Shown here in pieces: positions 23,044 to 32,927 of a stretch of 64,000 nucleotides of DNA. Source of the stretch: Apium graveolens. Lineage: Eukaryota > Streptophyta > Magnoliopsida > Apiales > Apiaceae. The translations under genes were made by a program, and so were the position numbers. The DNA is taken from assembly GCF_009905375.1 (NCBI RefSeq), contig NC_133653.1, positions 66,499,414-66,563,413 on the forward strand, given 5' to 3'. Position 1 is the first letter of the stretch. Each line of letters opens with the position of its first letter. Below the pieces are notes generated by a model. The model made no database searches, had not been told where the DNA came from, and was given only the letters and a program-made list of their open reading frames with translations.

Positions 23044-24445
23044 TCAAATGGACAACATAACAGCACTAACCACCTCGCGGTTCATCGTGTCACCATAGTA
23101 ATGCTTTAACCTCTGACCATTTACCTTGAATGTTCGGCCCGGATCATTCTTAAAAATTTCCACCGCTCCATGCGGAAACACAGTTTTGATTATGAAGGGC
23201 CCTGACCACCTTGATTTCAACTTTCCAGGAAAAAGGCGGAGACGGGAGTTAAACAAAAGAACTTGTTGTCCCGACATAAATGATTTGAGCACTAGACCCC
23301 TATCATGCCACCTCTTGACTTTCTCCTTATACATTTTGTTGTTCTCATAAGCTTGAAGTCAGAACTCGACGAGTTGATACAATTGAAGTATCATCTTCTT
23401 TCCAGCTGCATCCAAGTCTAGATTTAATTTCTTCAAAGCCCAATATGCCTTATGCTCGAGCTCCACCGTCAAATGACACCCCTTACCATAAACCAACTGA
23501 AACGGTGACATTCCCAATGGAGTCTTATATGCTGTTCTATAAGCCCAAATAACTTCATCAAGCTTCAAAGACCAATCTTTCCTCGATGGACACATAACTT
23601 TCTCTAAAATGCGCTTAATCTCTCTGTTAGATACCTCAGCTTGACCATTTGTCTGAGGATGATAAGCCGTAACAATGCAATGATTCACATTATACCTTTG
23701 CATCATAGCAGTTAACTTGCGATTGCAAAAACGCGACCCCTCATCACTGATTATGACTCTTGGAGTTCCAAACCTTGTGAATATCTGCTTGTGAAGAAAA
23801 TTAAGCACCACCTTCACATCGTTCGTTGGCAACGCCTTGACTTCAAACCATTTCGACGCATAATCAACCTCCAACAAGATATACTGATTGTTACAAGATG
23901 AGACAAATGGCCCCATGAAGTCAATTCCCCAAATATCGAAGACTTCAACCTCGAGAAGCACATTAGGAGGCATCTCATCCCTCTTAGACATATTACCCAC
24001 ACGTTGATATCGATCACATTTCAAAATGAACTGATGAGCATTTTTAAACAAAGTTGGCCAAAAGAAACCTGCTTGAAGAATACGAGGTGTTGTCTTTTCT
24101 CCACCATAGTGTCCTCCATAAGCCGTTGAGTGGCAATCTCACAAGATCCCCCCCGTTTTGCTGTACGGAATACATCTCCTGATGATTTGGTCAGCTCTTT
24201 GACGAAAAAGAAATGGCTCATCCCATATATACCACTTCACTTTATGCAGAAACTTCTTCCTTTGAGCGTACGATAAGTCAGGAGGCATGATGTTACTCAT
24301 AAGGTAGTTCACAATGTCTGCAAACCACGGTTTTTCCTCTTGCACTCCAAACAACTGCTCATCGATAAAAGACTCATTTATCAATGTCTTGTCCAGTAAA
24401 GTAGCATTAGGGTTCTCTAAACGCGAGAGATGATCAGCGACCTGA
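23044..24445 (-). pseudogene. Athila integrase (3' half of pol, after CACTA)
   Basis: Begins at the CACTA junction with QVADHLSRLENP, the end of the RNase H/integrase linker, then the integrase N-terminal region (24384-24139), a shift near 24140-24050, and the core from 24051. Catalytic residues appear as D in [10 protein letters not shown] in [10 protein letters not shown], and E in [15 protein letters not shown]. An in-frame TGA at 23356-23358 splits off the C-terminal part, which has the GPF-type motif [19 protein letters not shown] and ends near [14 protein letters not shown], typical of Athila. It is separated from RT/RNase H (32928 onwards) by the CACTA element. Confidence 0.9.
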
Positions 24446-24448
24446 TTT
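24446..24448. repeat. Target site duplication TTT (left) of CACTA
   Basis: TTT before CACTACTAG; repeated at 32925-32927. Removing one copy with the transposon restores the pol frame across ...GTEN|QVADH.... Confidence 0.9.
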
Positions 24449-25030
24449 CACTACTAGAAAAAGACCTTAGACATCGGTTAAAAACCGATGTCTATGTAAA
24501 AAATATATGATGTCTTCGCGACCGATGTTAAATGTATTTTCTCATAGACATCAGTTAAAAACCGATGTCTATGTAATATCACACATCGTTTCTGGAAAAT
24601 TTCTGATGTCTAATTCACATTCTTGTTATATAATTGTGTAATGTCAAGTTCAGAAATATAATATTAGGACGATTAGGCCTATTTAAAACTATAAAACACA
24701 AGCAATATTTATACATTAACATCGATTAAAAATAAAAAACCGATGTCTCTATCTTCTTAGACATCGGTCTTTGATAAAAAACCGATGTCTCTATCTTATT
24801 AGACATCGATTATTTTCTAAGTACTCGATGTCAATGTTGAAAATAGACATCGGTTGTTTTCTAAAAAACCGATGTTAATATGATAAATAAACATCGGGTG
24901 TTTATTTTTGAATCGATGTTATTACCCCATTTTTATGTGCTAATATTCCATTATTAACATCGAATATTTTATTTTAATTGATGTCTTTGTGATTTTAAGA
25001 CATTGTTTTTATATGTGTAAACTGATGTGT
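24449..25030. repeat. Left subterminal repeat region of CACTA
   Basis: About ten inverted pairs of the 9-mer ACATCGGTT / AACCGATGT spaced by 5-20 bases (24472, 24549, 24720, 24763, 24847 are the clearest), each able to fold as a short hairpin. In CACTA elements such subterminal motifs are bound by the TNPA-type transposase subunit. Motifs decay towards the interior. Confidence 0.9.
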
Positions 25031-25271
25031 ATTTATGGTTCTTAACATTGGTTCTAAAAACTGGAAACAACCCTCCTGCAATAAGTTTTACAATGCATAT
25101 ACATGAATTGAGTAAAGTAATCTTCTACGACAGATTGATACAAGAATCCCTCCTGCAATAAATTTTATAATGCATGTACATGAATATCTCTAGCCGTAAT
25201 TACATTTACTCAAGTAAATATTAAAAAGTTTATATGAATTACATTTGGTCAGATGAATAACACAAGAGCTA

Positions 25272-25412
25272 CTACATAGTTTCTATCAGACTACTACTAC
25301 TATACTTTGTCAGATCATTGTACATGTCCTTGCATTTGTAGACATTCTTTCCAAGTGATTTAAGGAACTCGTTAGACTTACCAAGAGTACTTGAGCTCAG
25401 ATATTTTTGTGC
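25272..25412 (-). pseudogene. Captured terminal exon, unidentified gene
   Basis: A minus-strand segment with a good acceptor (TTATATTCAG|GCACAA at 25413) opens for 46 codons to a TAG at 25272-25274, reading AQKYLSSSTLGKSNEFLKSL and GKNVYKCKDMYNDLTKYSSS. It joins in phase 0 to the preceding exon-like piece ending at 25534. I do not recognise the protein. The exon structure and uninterrupted frame argue for a captured host gene rather than random sequence, with moderate confidence. Confidence 0.5.
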
Positions 25413-25533
25413 CTGAATATAAATTTAAGGTACCAGTACTTCACATGGCATTAGATTTGCAAATTACGGCTTCTTTACTTGGAAGGATGAACTTTATTTG
25501 CATTAAAAATTTGTAGAAAATAGAAGTGCAGAC

Positions 25534-25587
25534 CTTATCCTTTTCTTCTAGACCATTTCCGTAAAGGGCTTTCTCTCTATGTAATAG
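25534..25587 (-). pseudogene. Captured exon split by the solo LTR, unidentified gene
   Basis: Minus strand LLHREKALYGNGLEEKDK followed by a GT donor (25532-25533). Upstream it continues across the solo LTR to 29034-29055 (TIDVWYM in the same frame after one AATAG copy is removed). The upstream limit of the exon is uncertain; an AG lies at 29056-29057 but has no clear pyrimidine tract. Together with 25272-25412 it would encode the C-terminus of one protein. Confidence 0.45.
25583..25587. repeat. Target site duplication AATAG (left) of solo LTR
   Basis: AATAG before TGTAATATCC; repeated at 29029-29033. Confidence 0.95.
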
Positions 25588-28500
25588 TGTAATATCCGGG
25601 ATATATCTTGTAATTATTTTTCTATTAAATAATTATTTTGTGAGTTCAGTATCTATTCTGTGAGTTAATTGTTAAATGTTATATGTACTTGGATATTCAA
25701 AAATAATATTAATTGAGTATTTTAATTTTTATATGTCCAAAATAAAACATAGATAATTGTCATATCTTCCTAATTATTTTTATGTTGATGTATGGATTTA
25801 TAAGGATCATATGAAATTTATAAAATCTTTTTCCGAGTATTTAAAATCTATTTTATAAAAACGGGAACCAACCGACGTCAACCGTTGTTACGTTTTTGGA
25901 ACTCGAAACTCTTCCGAGAACTCCTTCCTAACCTAATTGTAATATTCCGAGCATATTCCATGTTTCGACTTTTTCGATCCGGCGTACGGTTTGTCCTGCG
26001 CGGGACCCGGCACAACATTTTCGATACAATATTCGTTTCGGTAAATCAATAAACCCGTATTTTCGATAAACGAGAGCTTTTTATTAAACTATCGCAATTA
26101 TCACTTCGTAATGCGTGTAACCAGGCGCTGAGACCAAGACCGCAGTACAAATTGTATTGATATTGGATAATTATCCCGAAAACCGATACCGTTTGGATCA
26201 GTTTTTACAAATAAACGTACCGTTTTATATCCGGAATGATCCAACGGGATACTAATATTCTGTAAATATAAATAGCCTTTTTCCGTATTTTATTTCGTAT
26301 CAAAATCATTTGCAAATAGTTAATTCTATAATTTTCAGAGAAAAAACCTAATTACATAAACTGTTCTAAGAATCAAACAGCAAAACGAAGGCGTTACCGA
26401 TCTCTGTTTTCAAAGCTTGAGTAACCAAAACGAAGGATTTGAAGTGTTCTATCAAATTCTGAGCTTTGTTTCACTGCAGAATCAAAGGTTTATTTTCTGG
26501 AAATTTATTTATTTTTGAATTAAATTTATTAAAAATATGAATTTTTGTTCGGATAATTGTTTGTATGATTTGATGATTGCATGTTGTAGAGCTTGTTTTC
26601 CTGATGATTTTGATATATTATACGTCTGATTTGGAGTTCAATAACATGTTAAAATTTGAGTTTGATTTTCGAATTTTAAAATTAGGGTTTATAACCCGTA
26701 TGAATGTTCTTAATTGAAATTTGGGGGTTTCTTATTCTGAAATAGATTGATGTTGTGGTATAGTGTATTGTATTCTCTGTGAAATTTGCAATCTAGTCGT
26801 ACAAGTTTCATGAATCAACGAGGTCTGTAGAGAAGGGAGTTGTGTTTTGAAGTTTACGTCGAACCCGCCGGAAACCGGCGAGTTTCTTGATCAAATTCCG
26901 GTCAAGTCTGGGGTTATTGATGAATTTTTATTGCAGATATAGGTTCCTGGTGTTGTATAGTTTAATTCTGGAGGTGATGGTGGTGGAAGGATGCCGGAGG
27001 TGAGTTCTCCGGCCACCCCCGATTTTCCGGCGACTGAAACTGCAAAATTGCAGTTTAGTCCCTGTATTTTTGAAGATGGTGAAGTTTAGTCCCTGTAGTT
27101 TGCAAAGTTTTCAAAAATAGGATTCCTGTTTATAAAATGTTTAAAAATCATATTTCCTATTTATTTTTATTATAAAAATTCATTTTTAATTTCTGAAAAT
27201 TCTGAAAATTATTATTTTAATTCCGAAAATTATTTTTAATTCAAAAATAAATCTAAATTAATTAGTTAATTAATTTCAGTTAATTTTTAATTAATTAATT
27301 GGTCAATTAATTCGAAAATTAATTGATTAATTGAATTAATTAATTATTAATTGATTTTAATCAATTATTTAATTATATTTAATTATTTAAAAATGATTTA
27401 AAAATTCTGAAAAATAGTTTCGAGCTTTAAAATATTATTCTAAATTATTTCCAAAGCTCGATAATTAGTATAAAATTGTTTCGGAGCCAGAATTGGCCTA
27501 CTGAACCCTGTTTATTAACCCGAAATTGATCCAACGAACCGTTTTAATTCCGAAAAATGTTTTAAAAATCATTTTAAATATCAGAAAGCCTATTTATGAC
27601 CCGAGACTTCTTTATAAATAATATATCATTGATTACGTGATGTATTATGTGCTATATATGACTTGTTGATTAACTATCAGTCTATATATTCGGTGTTTAC
27701 TTGATTATTGCATAACTTTCAATCCGTTAATCGGATTTGGGTAAAACGAAGGGTAGATAGAAGTATGTGTTGAATAGAACTCTATGAGTCGATTATTGAT
27801 AGATGTTTATGATATGTGAGCAGAAGAGGCAAGGCGTAGAAAAGGGAAACAGGTAGTTGAGGAGTAAGATGATTGTGATTGGAAGCGAGTGCAGTGTAGT
27901 AAGCTAATACCAGGCAAGTGTTCTGGACTTTCTCGAGATATTGTAGTACTTGATAGTCTTGTTGATATTGCAAGTGCTTTGAAGCACTGTACCCTAAACC
28001 TTGATTCCAGTTATTAATCTTGAGCCGTAACCTGATTCTTTCTAGACTATTGATTATTGTATACCCAAACACGAACCTCAAGTATACGATCCTACTCCAC
28101 AAATACATACAAACTAAATATTAAACACTGAACCAGATTGCTTACACAATCAAATCTTTGTATTTTATGCTTTGAAAGACCAAATCCTTGAAACCCTGAA
28201 ACATTGATTCCTTTGTTATCCAATTCTTTCATTACCCAGCATCCAAGCTTTGAAATTACCTTATTGATCCTTACAAGGATTGAAACCCTTTCATTGTTAA
28301 ACACTCATTGTTGTTAATAATTCTGGTTATTAATTATTATTGTTTATTCTGTTATTATGTTAGAATTGGATTGTTTTTATAAAATTATGGACCAGATTCG
28401 TGGTCAGACCATATAATGGTCAAGTTAGGCCAATGTGTGCCTTGGATCCAGTAGTTAGAGCAGTGTTGTGTGCTTTGCTCGGGGTTAGTGCGTGACTGAT

Positions 28501-29028
28501 CAGCAGCCTAACCTTGGTTTTTAACCTGAAAATATAATATCTAATTCTAAATCATAATCCATTGTTCACTTGATATCATAAACATGTTCACTTGATGATC
28601 ATTATTCTCAGTTTTGTCATTGTGACTTGCTGAGCTAGTTAGCTCATTTGTGCGATATTGTTTCTGTTCTTTTCCAGTTAAGAAGGAACCAGTTGGTACC
28701 GCGAATCCCCAGTCCAGCGCGAGAGCTAGGGGTTCAGGTTGATCGAGCTAAGCTAGTAGGTTTCTTTTGGGATAATTTAAGTCTGTAAAAGTTTGTAATA
28801 ATGTTTAATACTCAGTTTTGAGTTTGGAATATTTGGGATTTGAATAGTATGTAATATAAGCAGATGTGTGGCTTGTGTGCATACTTTAACCTATTGCGAT
28901 CCGTGGTAGTTGGTAAATAGGGTCACTGCATATTATTGTTATCTTTATTATTGCTATAAGCAGGTTATAAATAAGGCGTGTGTGTGTGTGGACCCCAAAC
29001 TTCTGACCCGGATTTGGAGGGCGCCACA
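25588..29028 (+). mobile_element. Solo LTR of a gypsy-type retrotransposon
   Basis: 3441 bp with TGTAATATCCGGG at the start and GAGGGCGCCACA at the end, flanked by perfect AATAG duplications and lacking any internal domain, so it is the product of LTR-LTR recombination. Same family as the LTR pieces at 1-137, 8394-9652 and 12299-12760. It contains a TATA-like AATATAAATAGCC at about 26264-26276, AT-rich runs around 27170-27400, and a (GT)n tract at 28978-28990. Short open frames inside (27782-28108, 28092-28304) occur in decayed form in the other copies and are not considered genes. Confidence 0.95.
26264..26276 (+). promoter_or_regulatory. TATA-like box in solo LTR
   Basis: AATATAAATAGCC, about 680 bp into the LTR; consistent with an LTR promoter but not otherwise tested. 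Confidence 0.45.
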
Positions 29029-29033
29029 AATAG
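29029..29033. repeat. Target site duplication AATAG (right) of solo LTR
   Basis: Direct copy of 25583-25587. Confidence 0.95.
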
Positions 29034-29644
29034 CATGTACCAGACATCAATAGTCCTATGAGTCCATCAATTCCAGGCCATTTTAATTGTAAATAATAAT
29101 GACAAAGTATCCCAACCAATGTTACTTCATACATTCCTCCAAGTCATAGCTAAAATGTACCATGAATTGCTTATAATACATGATACCCTAAGCTGCATAA
29201 CCAAATACCCTGACCATATTATGCTATATCTAAATTGACATAAACAGATCTTTCTATATTTATATAAACAAACTAGAACGGTTAAGGCGTACAATACCTC
29301 AAGAGAACATAATCTCAAGATGCAGTTATATAAAATAAATGATAATTATGAATTAAGTTATAATGTGACACTAAAAAAAGAACATGAACGTGATGTTCCA
29401 AAAGGATTAAACTATCACTTTAGGCTTATATATATCTGGACAAAATTCAGTGAAATCAGAATTTTGCATTATTAAAGAGAGAAGAACCTGTAGGTAAAAA
29501 AAAGTAATTGGTTTCACTTTTCCAACAAAAAATGGAATTCAAAGCAAACAAAGGATATAAAATTGGAAAGCTTATATGGATAAAAAATGAGTTTCCAATG
29601 AAGACCTTGTAACAACCTCAAGAAAAAAAGATAAAAAGGCAAAC

Positions 29645-29745
29645 CTCCAACTCCCAAGCTGCCTTCTCACGTTGCAGTATACGCCTCTCAACATTCTCAG
29701 CTTTCTTCAGCTGCTGTTCAACTTCCCTGAGTTTCTCCTTTTGCC
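29645..29745 (-). pseudogene. Captured INO80 subunit B-like exon (PAPA-1 region)
   Basis: A 101 bp minus-strand exon with acceptor GTTCCAG|GG and donor GAG|GTTTGC. It reads QKEKLREVEQQLKKAENVER and RILQREKAAWELE, which matches the conserved PAPA-1-like segment of plant INO80 chromatin-remodelling complex subunit B (remembered as KQKEKLSEVEQQLKKAEAAQ). The neighbouring upstream segment at 29921-30089 fits the same protein in the same order. Only these pieces are present; the HIT zinc finger that ends the real protein is not seen here. Confidence 0.7.
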
Positions 29746-29920
29746 CTGGAACGGGCATATAATAGTTAGCTAATAAAAGAAGTATAAGTTCAACCTATAC
29801 TAGATCTAAATGATTTATAAGTATATGTTTTCCTCAAATTATTCAGAATAACTACATTAGAGAGATAATTTAAATAAGCAAAAGAACTAAAAGAAGACAA
29901 AACAGGACAGGAATGTGATA

Positions 29921-30110
29921 AAAGGGCTCGTTGACGCGAAGTAAGAGCTATTTCTTTTCTGTTTTCTGTTAGAGAATTGGTGATATCTTTCCGAAGCCTT
30001 TTTTGCTTACCTTCTGGTTCCCCTTCAGGCATTAGTTTTTTATCCTCTTCATAATCTGTGTCCTCCCTCACCCTCTTCGATTTGGCCATTTTACCATCTT
30101 TAGAACTGCC
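29921..30110 (-). pseudogene. Captured INO80 subunit B-like exon (region before PAPA-1)
   Basis: Minus strand reads GSSKDGKMAKSKRVREDTDY, EEDKKLMPEGEPEGKQKRLR and ENRKEIALTSRQRALLS. Plant INO80B proteins have, directly upstream of the PAPA-1 segment, an EDTDY acidic/basic stretch and a conserved (L/V)T(S/T)RQRAL phrase. The order and strand relative to 29645-29745 are correct, with about 180 bp between them that would be an intron. An in-frame stop lies just upstream (30108-30110). Identification rests on memory of the family. Confidence 0.65.
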
Positions 30111-30422
30111 TTAACTAGAATCATCCTAAAATACACCCCATAAAAAGGATCAAGGATCTGAAATTCAAGGGATTATAATAACACATACTCCATTGTATCC
30201 AGCTGAGCAAATTAGCAACGAGAAAATTATATATAAGTGGTAAAGCATCTAATTAGTTACCTGATATCAATTGTCATGACATCAGAATTGTTTTTTGCTG
30301 GAGAAAGATCATAATTTGGTGAAAAACCTAATCAAAAGGGAGAGTATATTTGGCTTTAGGTAAAAAAACAATTGATTCAGTCGTGTACTCTCATAAAAAC
30401 TAAAAAGTGGGCATCCTCATAC

Positions 30423-30494
30423 CTGATTGCAAATTTTGCAAGTGATATCACCTTTTTTGTTGCACCGTCGCTGGATGCACTTCCTATGTGAAAA
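30423..30494 (-). pseudogene. Captured RING-CH (MARCH-type) E3 ligase exon
   Basis: A 72 bp phase-0 minus-strand exon with acceptor ATGCAG|TTTTCA and donor AATCAG|GTATGA. It encodes FSHRKCIQRRCNKKGDITCKICNQ (given here as HRKCIQRRCNKKGDITCKIC), the second half of a RING-variant zinc finger: H, C, then C-x2-C ligands. Plant RINGv proteins read AHRKCVQRWCNEKGD-CEIC with an exon of just this extent. The Trp after QR is Arg here. First half of the domain and the membrane region are not seen, so it cannot act as a ligase. Confidence 0.8.
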
Positions 30495-31527
30495 CTGCAT
30501 TTAGGAACCATACATGTAAGAAACCAAGCACATAACCAAATATAAAAATATTATTCTATTTTAATAACATATTCTTATAAGTAAGTACACATAGAGATAA
30601 CAAACTCTCAATGGTTAAGCATGACAGAAACATATTTATCATAATTGTAGAATCAAAAGCGCAAACTATGACAGGAAAATATTCAAGATAACACACAAAG
30701 CATGAAATTTCCTCACTACAATTCCAAGTCTAAGGGAGCTTGTAACCAGTAAAAAAATCAGACTAATGTACTATCAGTATAGCACTGTCACAGGTTATAG
30801 TTCAGCTATCACAAAATCTAATTAATAAAATTGATGAAAGCCCTTTTACAAAAAATGAGTTCTATGGACATCTAAATACAATAAGATATCTTACAACTTC
30901 ACAAGAAAACACAGATTAAAGTATCTTAATATGAAATTTATGTAGACATATAAAAGAAAGCCCAAATAGTCTTTAAAGAAAATGTAACCTAAATGGAAGA
31001 ATAGAAAGCTGATATTTTTCCAGATTCTGGTCAGATAAGAATACAAGAATACATTCTGGTATGTGCTATTCCACGTACCAGAAAATCAACTATACCGACT
31101 TGAATTTCAGATATATTGTATCGTAAGAGTTCTAATAAGTTAAAACCTAGACCAAAAGACATAATATAACACAACTTCCTATTTTAGATTTCATATTATT
31201 TATACAAGCATGTATTTTTTTATTCTTTGGAGTTACAAACTCGCCTGATAAGATAAGATAAGTATACACTCAATCATCCTTAACAGAAACACAAGTCTCA
31301 TTTAGCAAAAAAAAAATAGGCTTGCTATGAGACACAATCAATTAAAAAAGATTGAATGTATACTTGAATTTTACAAGTGATAAAAAGTCAAATAAACTCA
31401 AAACTATAATGCTCCAGAATCAAGATAAGTTAAATAATATTGAATAATAATGGTTTTACTTAGATTTATCAGATTACAGTACACCTGGAGAATTAGCTTA
31501 GGCAATGGCCGATGAGAACCTGATATT

Positions 31528-31766
31528 TTAGGTTCTCTCTTCTGCAACACCAGTCCTAGGTGCATCTCTTTTAATAGCACGCATAAATCCACCATCTTTA
31601 AGAACATTATGAGCCTCCAGACTATTGTCCGCGTCATACCGGAATCTCCTCATTGCACCACTAACATCATAATGCCTTACTCGATGGTTTATCTCATGCC
31701 TGTCATTAAGTTTCATTTTCTCATCATCGCATTCTTCACGATTAGGTCCTCTTCCAGTGTTGGAAG
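31528..31766 (-). pseudogene. Exon-like segment, unrecognised
   Basis: Minus-strand acceptor TTTCTGCAAG at 31767-31776 is followed by an open frame of about 80 codons: SNTGRGPNREECDDEKMKLN, then RHEINHRVRHYDVSGAMRRF, then SLEAHNVLKDGGFMRAIKRD, stop at 31528. The composition is charged and protein-like. It lies upstream of the RING-CH and INO80B-like pieces on the same strand and could be a further captured exon. I do not recognise it. Confidence 0.4.
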
Positions 31767-31779
31767 CTTGCAGAAATCA

Positions 31780-32682
31780 AAAGAGTAAATTTATCCCATT
31801 ATACATTCAAAAAACATAAAATAAATCAAGAAAAACTAGTAAAAAACACCCCACAAAATCTTAAACATAAAAATTCAAAATAAGAACTTAAAATCCAAAA
31901 CACGCACAATAAAATCAAAGAAACACAAAATCGAATGTAAAAACATACTATTACTTAAAACTTTAAACGGACAAAAATCGGAAGATATCATCCAGAAAAA
32001 AACACATGCAAATATCAAACCTAATTGATATATTTAGGCAAACCTAAATATATATACACAAGAACACAATCATAATTTATGTTCAAAAAAATGCAGATTT
32101 ATGTAAATATATATACATACATATTTAAAATAACTCAAGAAAAAATAAAAAATTAGAGTACAAACCTTATGAAGCTCAATGAATCTCAAAACCTGTTCAA
32201 AAAAGGAAAAAACCCATTAAAATTTATGAACAAACCTAATTGAACAAATTTAACCTAATCGAGCATACAAACCTAAATGAACAAACATACCTGTTCAGAA
32301 ATTAGGGTTTCTCGTAGATGGAGTTTGATTAATTGATGGTGTTCTTCAATTTGGGGTTTAATTAAAACCCTATGTACTTACTATAAACTGATATGCTGTG
32401 TGTGTGAGAGAGAGAGAGATGGAAGAGAGAGAGAAGGAGAGAAGCAGAGAGATGGAAGAGAGAGGGAAAGAGAACCAGAGAGAGCAGAGTGAGCTCAGAG
32501 AGAGAGAGAGAGAGCAGAGAGGGTGAGAGAGAGAGAGAGAGAGAGAGGGTGAGCAGAAAGAGTGAGAGTGAGAGAGAGACAGGAAAAAAAATTAGGGGGA
32601 AACAGGTTTTTTTTGGTTAAGGGGGGAATATTTGGGGAATAAAGGGGGAAAGTTTCCGCATGTTTTTTTTAATTTTTTTAAG
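31780..32682. other. Non-coding right interior of CACTA with GA-rich tract
   Basis: AT-rich intron-like sequence up to about 32390, then a (GA)n-rich stretch at 32400-32575. On the minus strand this is a CT-rich tract followed by ATTAGGGTTT-type sequence, as in many plant 5' untranslated regions, so it may be the leader of the captured gene. No open frame. Confidence 0.6.
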
Positions 32683-32924
32683 TTAACCATCGACAACGGT
32701 GTAAAATATAACCGATGTCTATAAAACAAAGACATTGGTTACATAAAAAACCGATATCTAACTAACATTTTTCATTTTTGAAAAATAACTATAGACAATG
32801 ATTATTTTCTGGACCGATGTCTAAAATAAGCAGTAACATTGGTTTTAAAATAACCGATGTCTAAATATAACTTTAACATCGGTCGTCTGAGCAACCGATG
32901 TCTATTAACAGAATTCTAGTAGTG
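32683..32924. repeat. Right subterminal repeat region of CACTA
   Basis: About five ACATCGGTT/AACCGATGT inverted pairs (clearest at 32879-32903) and the terminal TTCTAGTAGTG. Confidence 0.9.
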
Positions 32925-32927
32925 TTT
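32925..32927. repeat. Target site duplication TTT (right) of CACTA
   Basis: Direct copy of 24446-24448. Confidence 0.9.

Larger units (their letters stand above)
24449..32924. mobile_element. Non-autonomous CACTA (En/Spm-like) transposon carrying host exons
   Basis: Terminal inverted repeat CACTACTAGAA at the left and its complement TTCTAGTAGTG at the right, 3 bp TTT duplications, and subterminal hairpin-type repeats built from ACATCGGTT and AACCGATGT at both ends. Total 8.48 kb including a 3.44 kb solo LTR, so about 5.0 kb originally. No TNPD or TNPA-like transposase coding region was found. Between the subterminal zones it carries several exon-like pieces of plant genes, all on the minus strand, so it is a gene-capturing CACTA. 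Confidence 0.93.

Noticed and set aside
27782..28304. Open frames in the solo LTR as host genes
   Set aside because: The equivalent regions of the related LTR at 8394-9300 are non-coding and the frames are not conserved.
25588..29028. Truncated full-length retrotransposon instead of solo LTR
   Set aside because: One TG...CA unit with perfect 5 bp duplications on both sides and no internal coding, PBS or purine tract.
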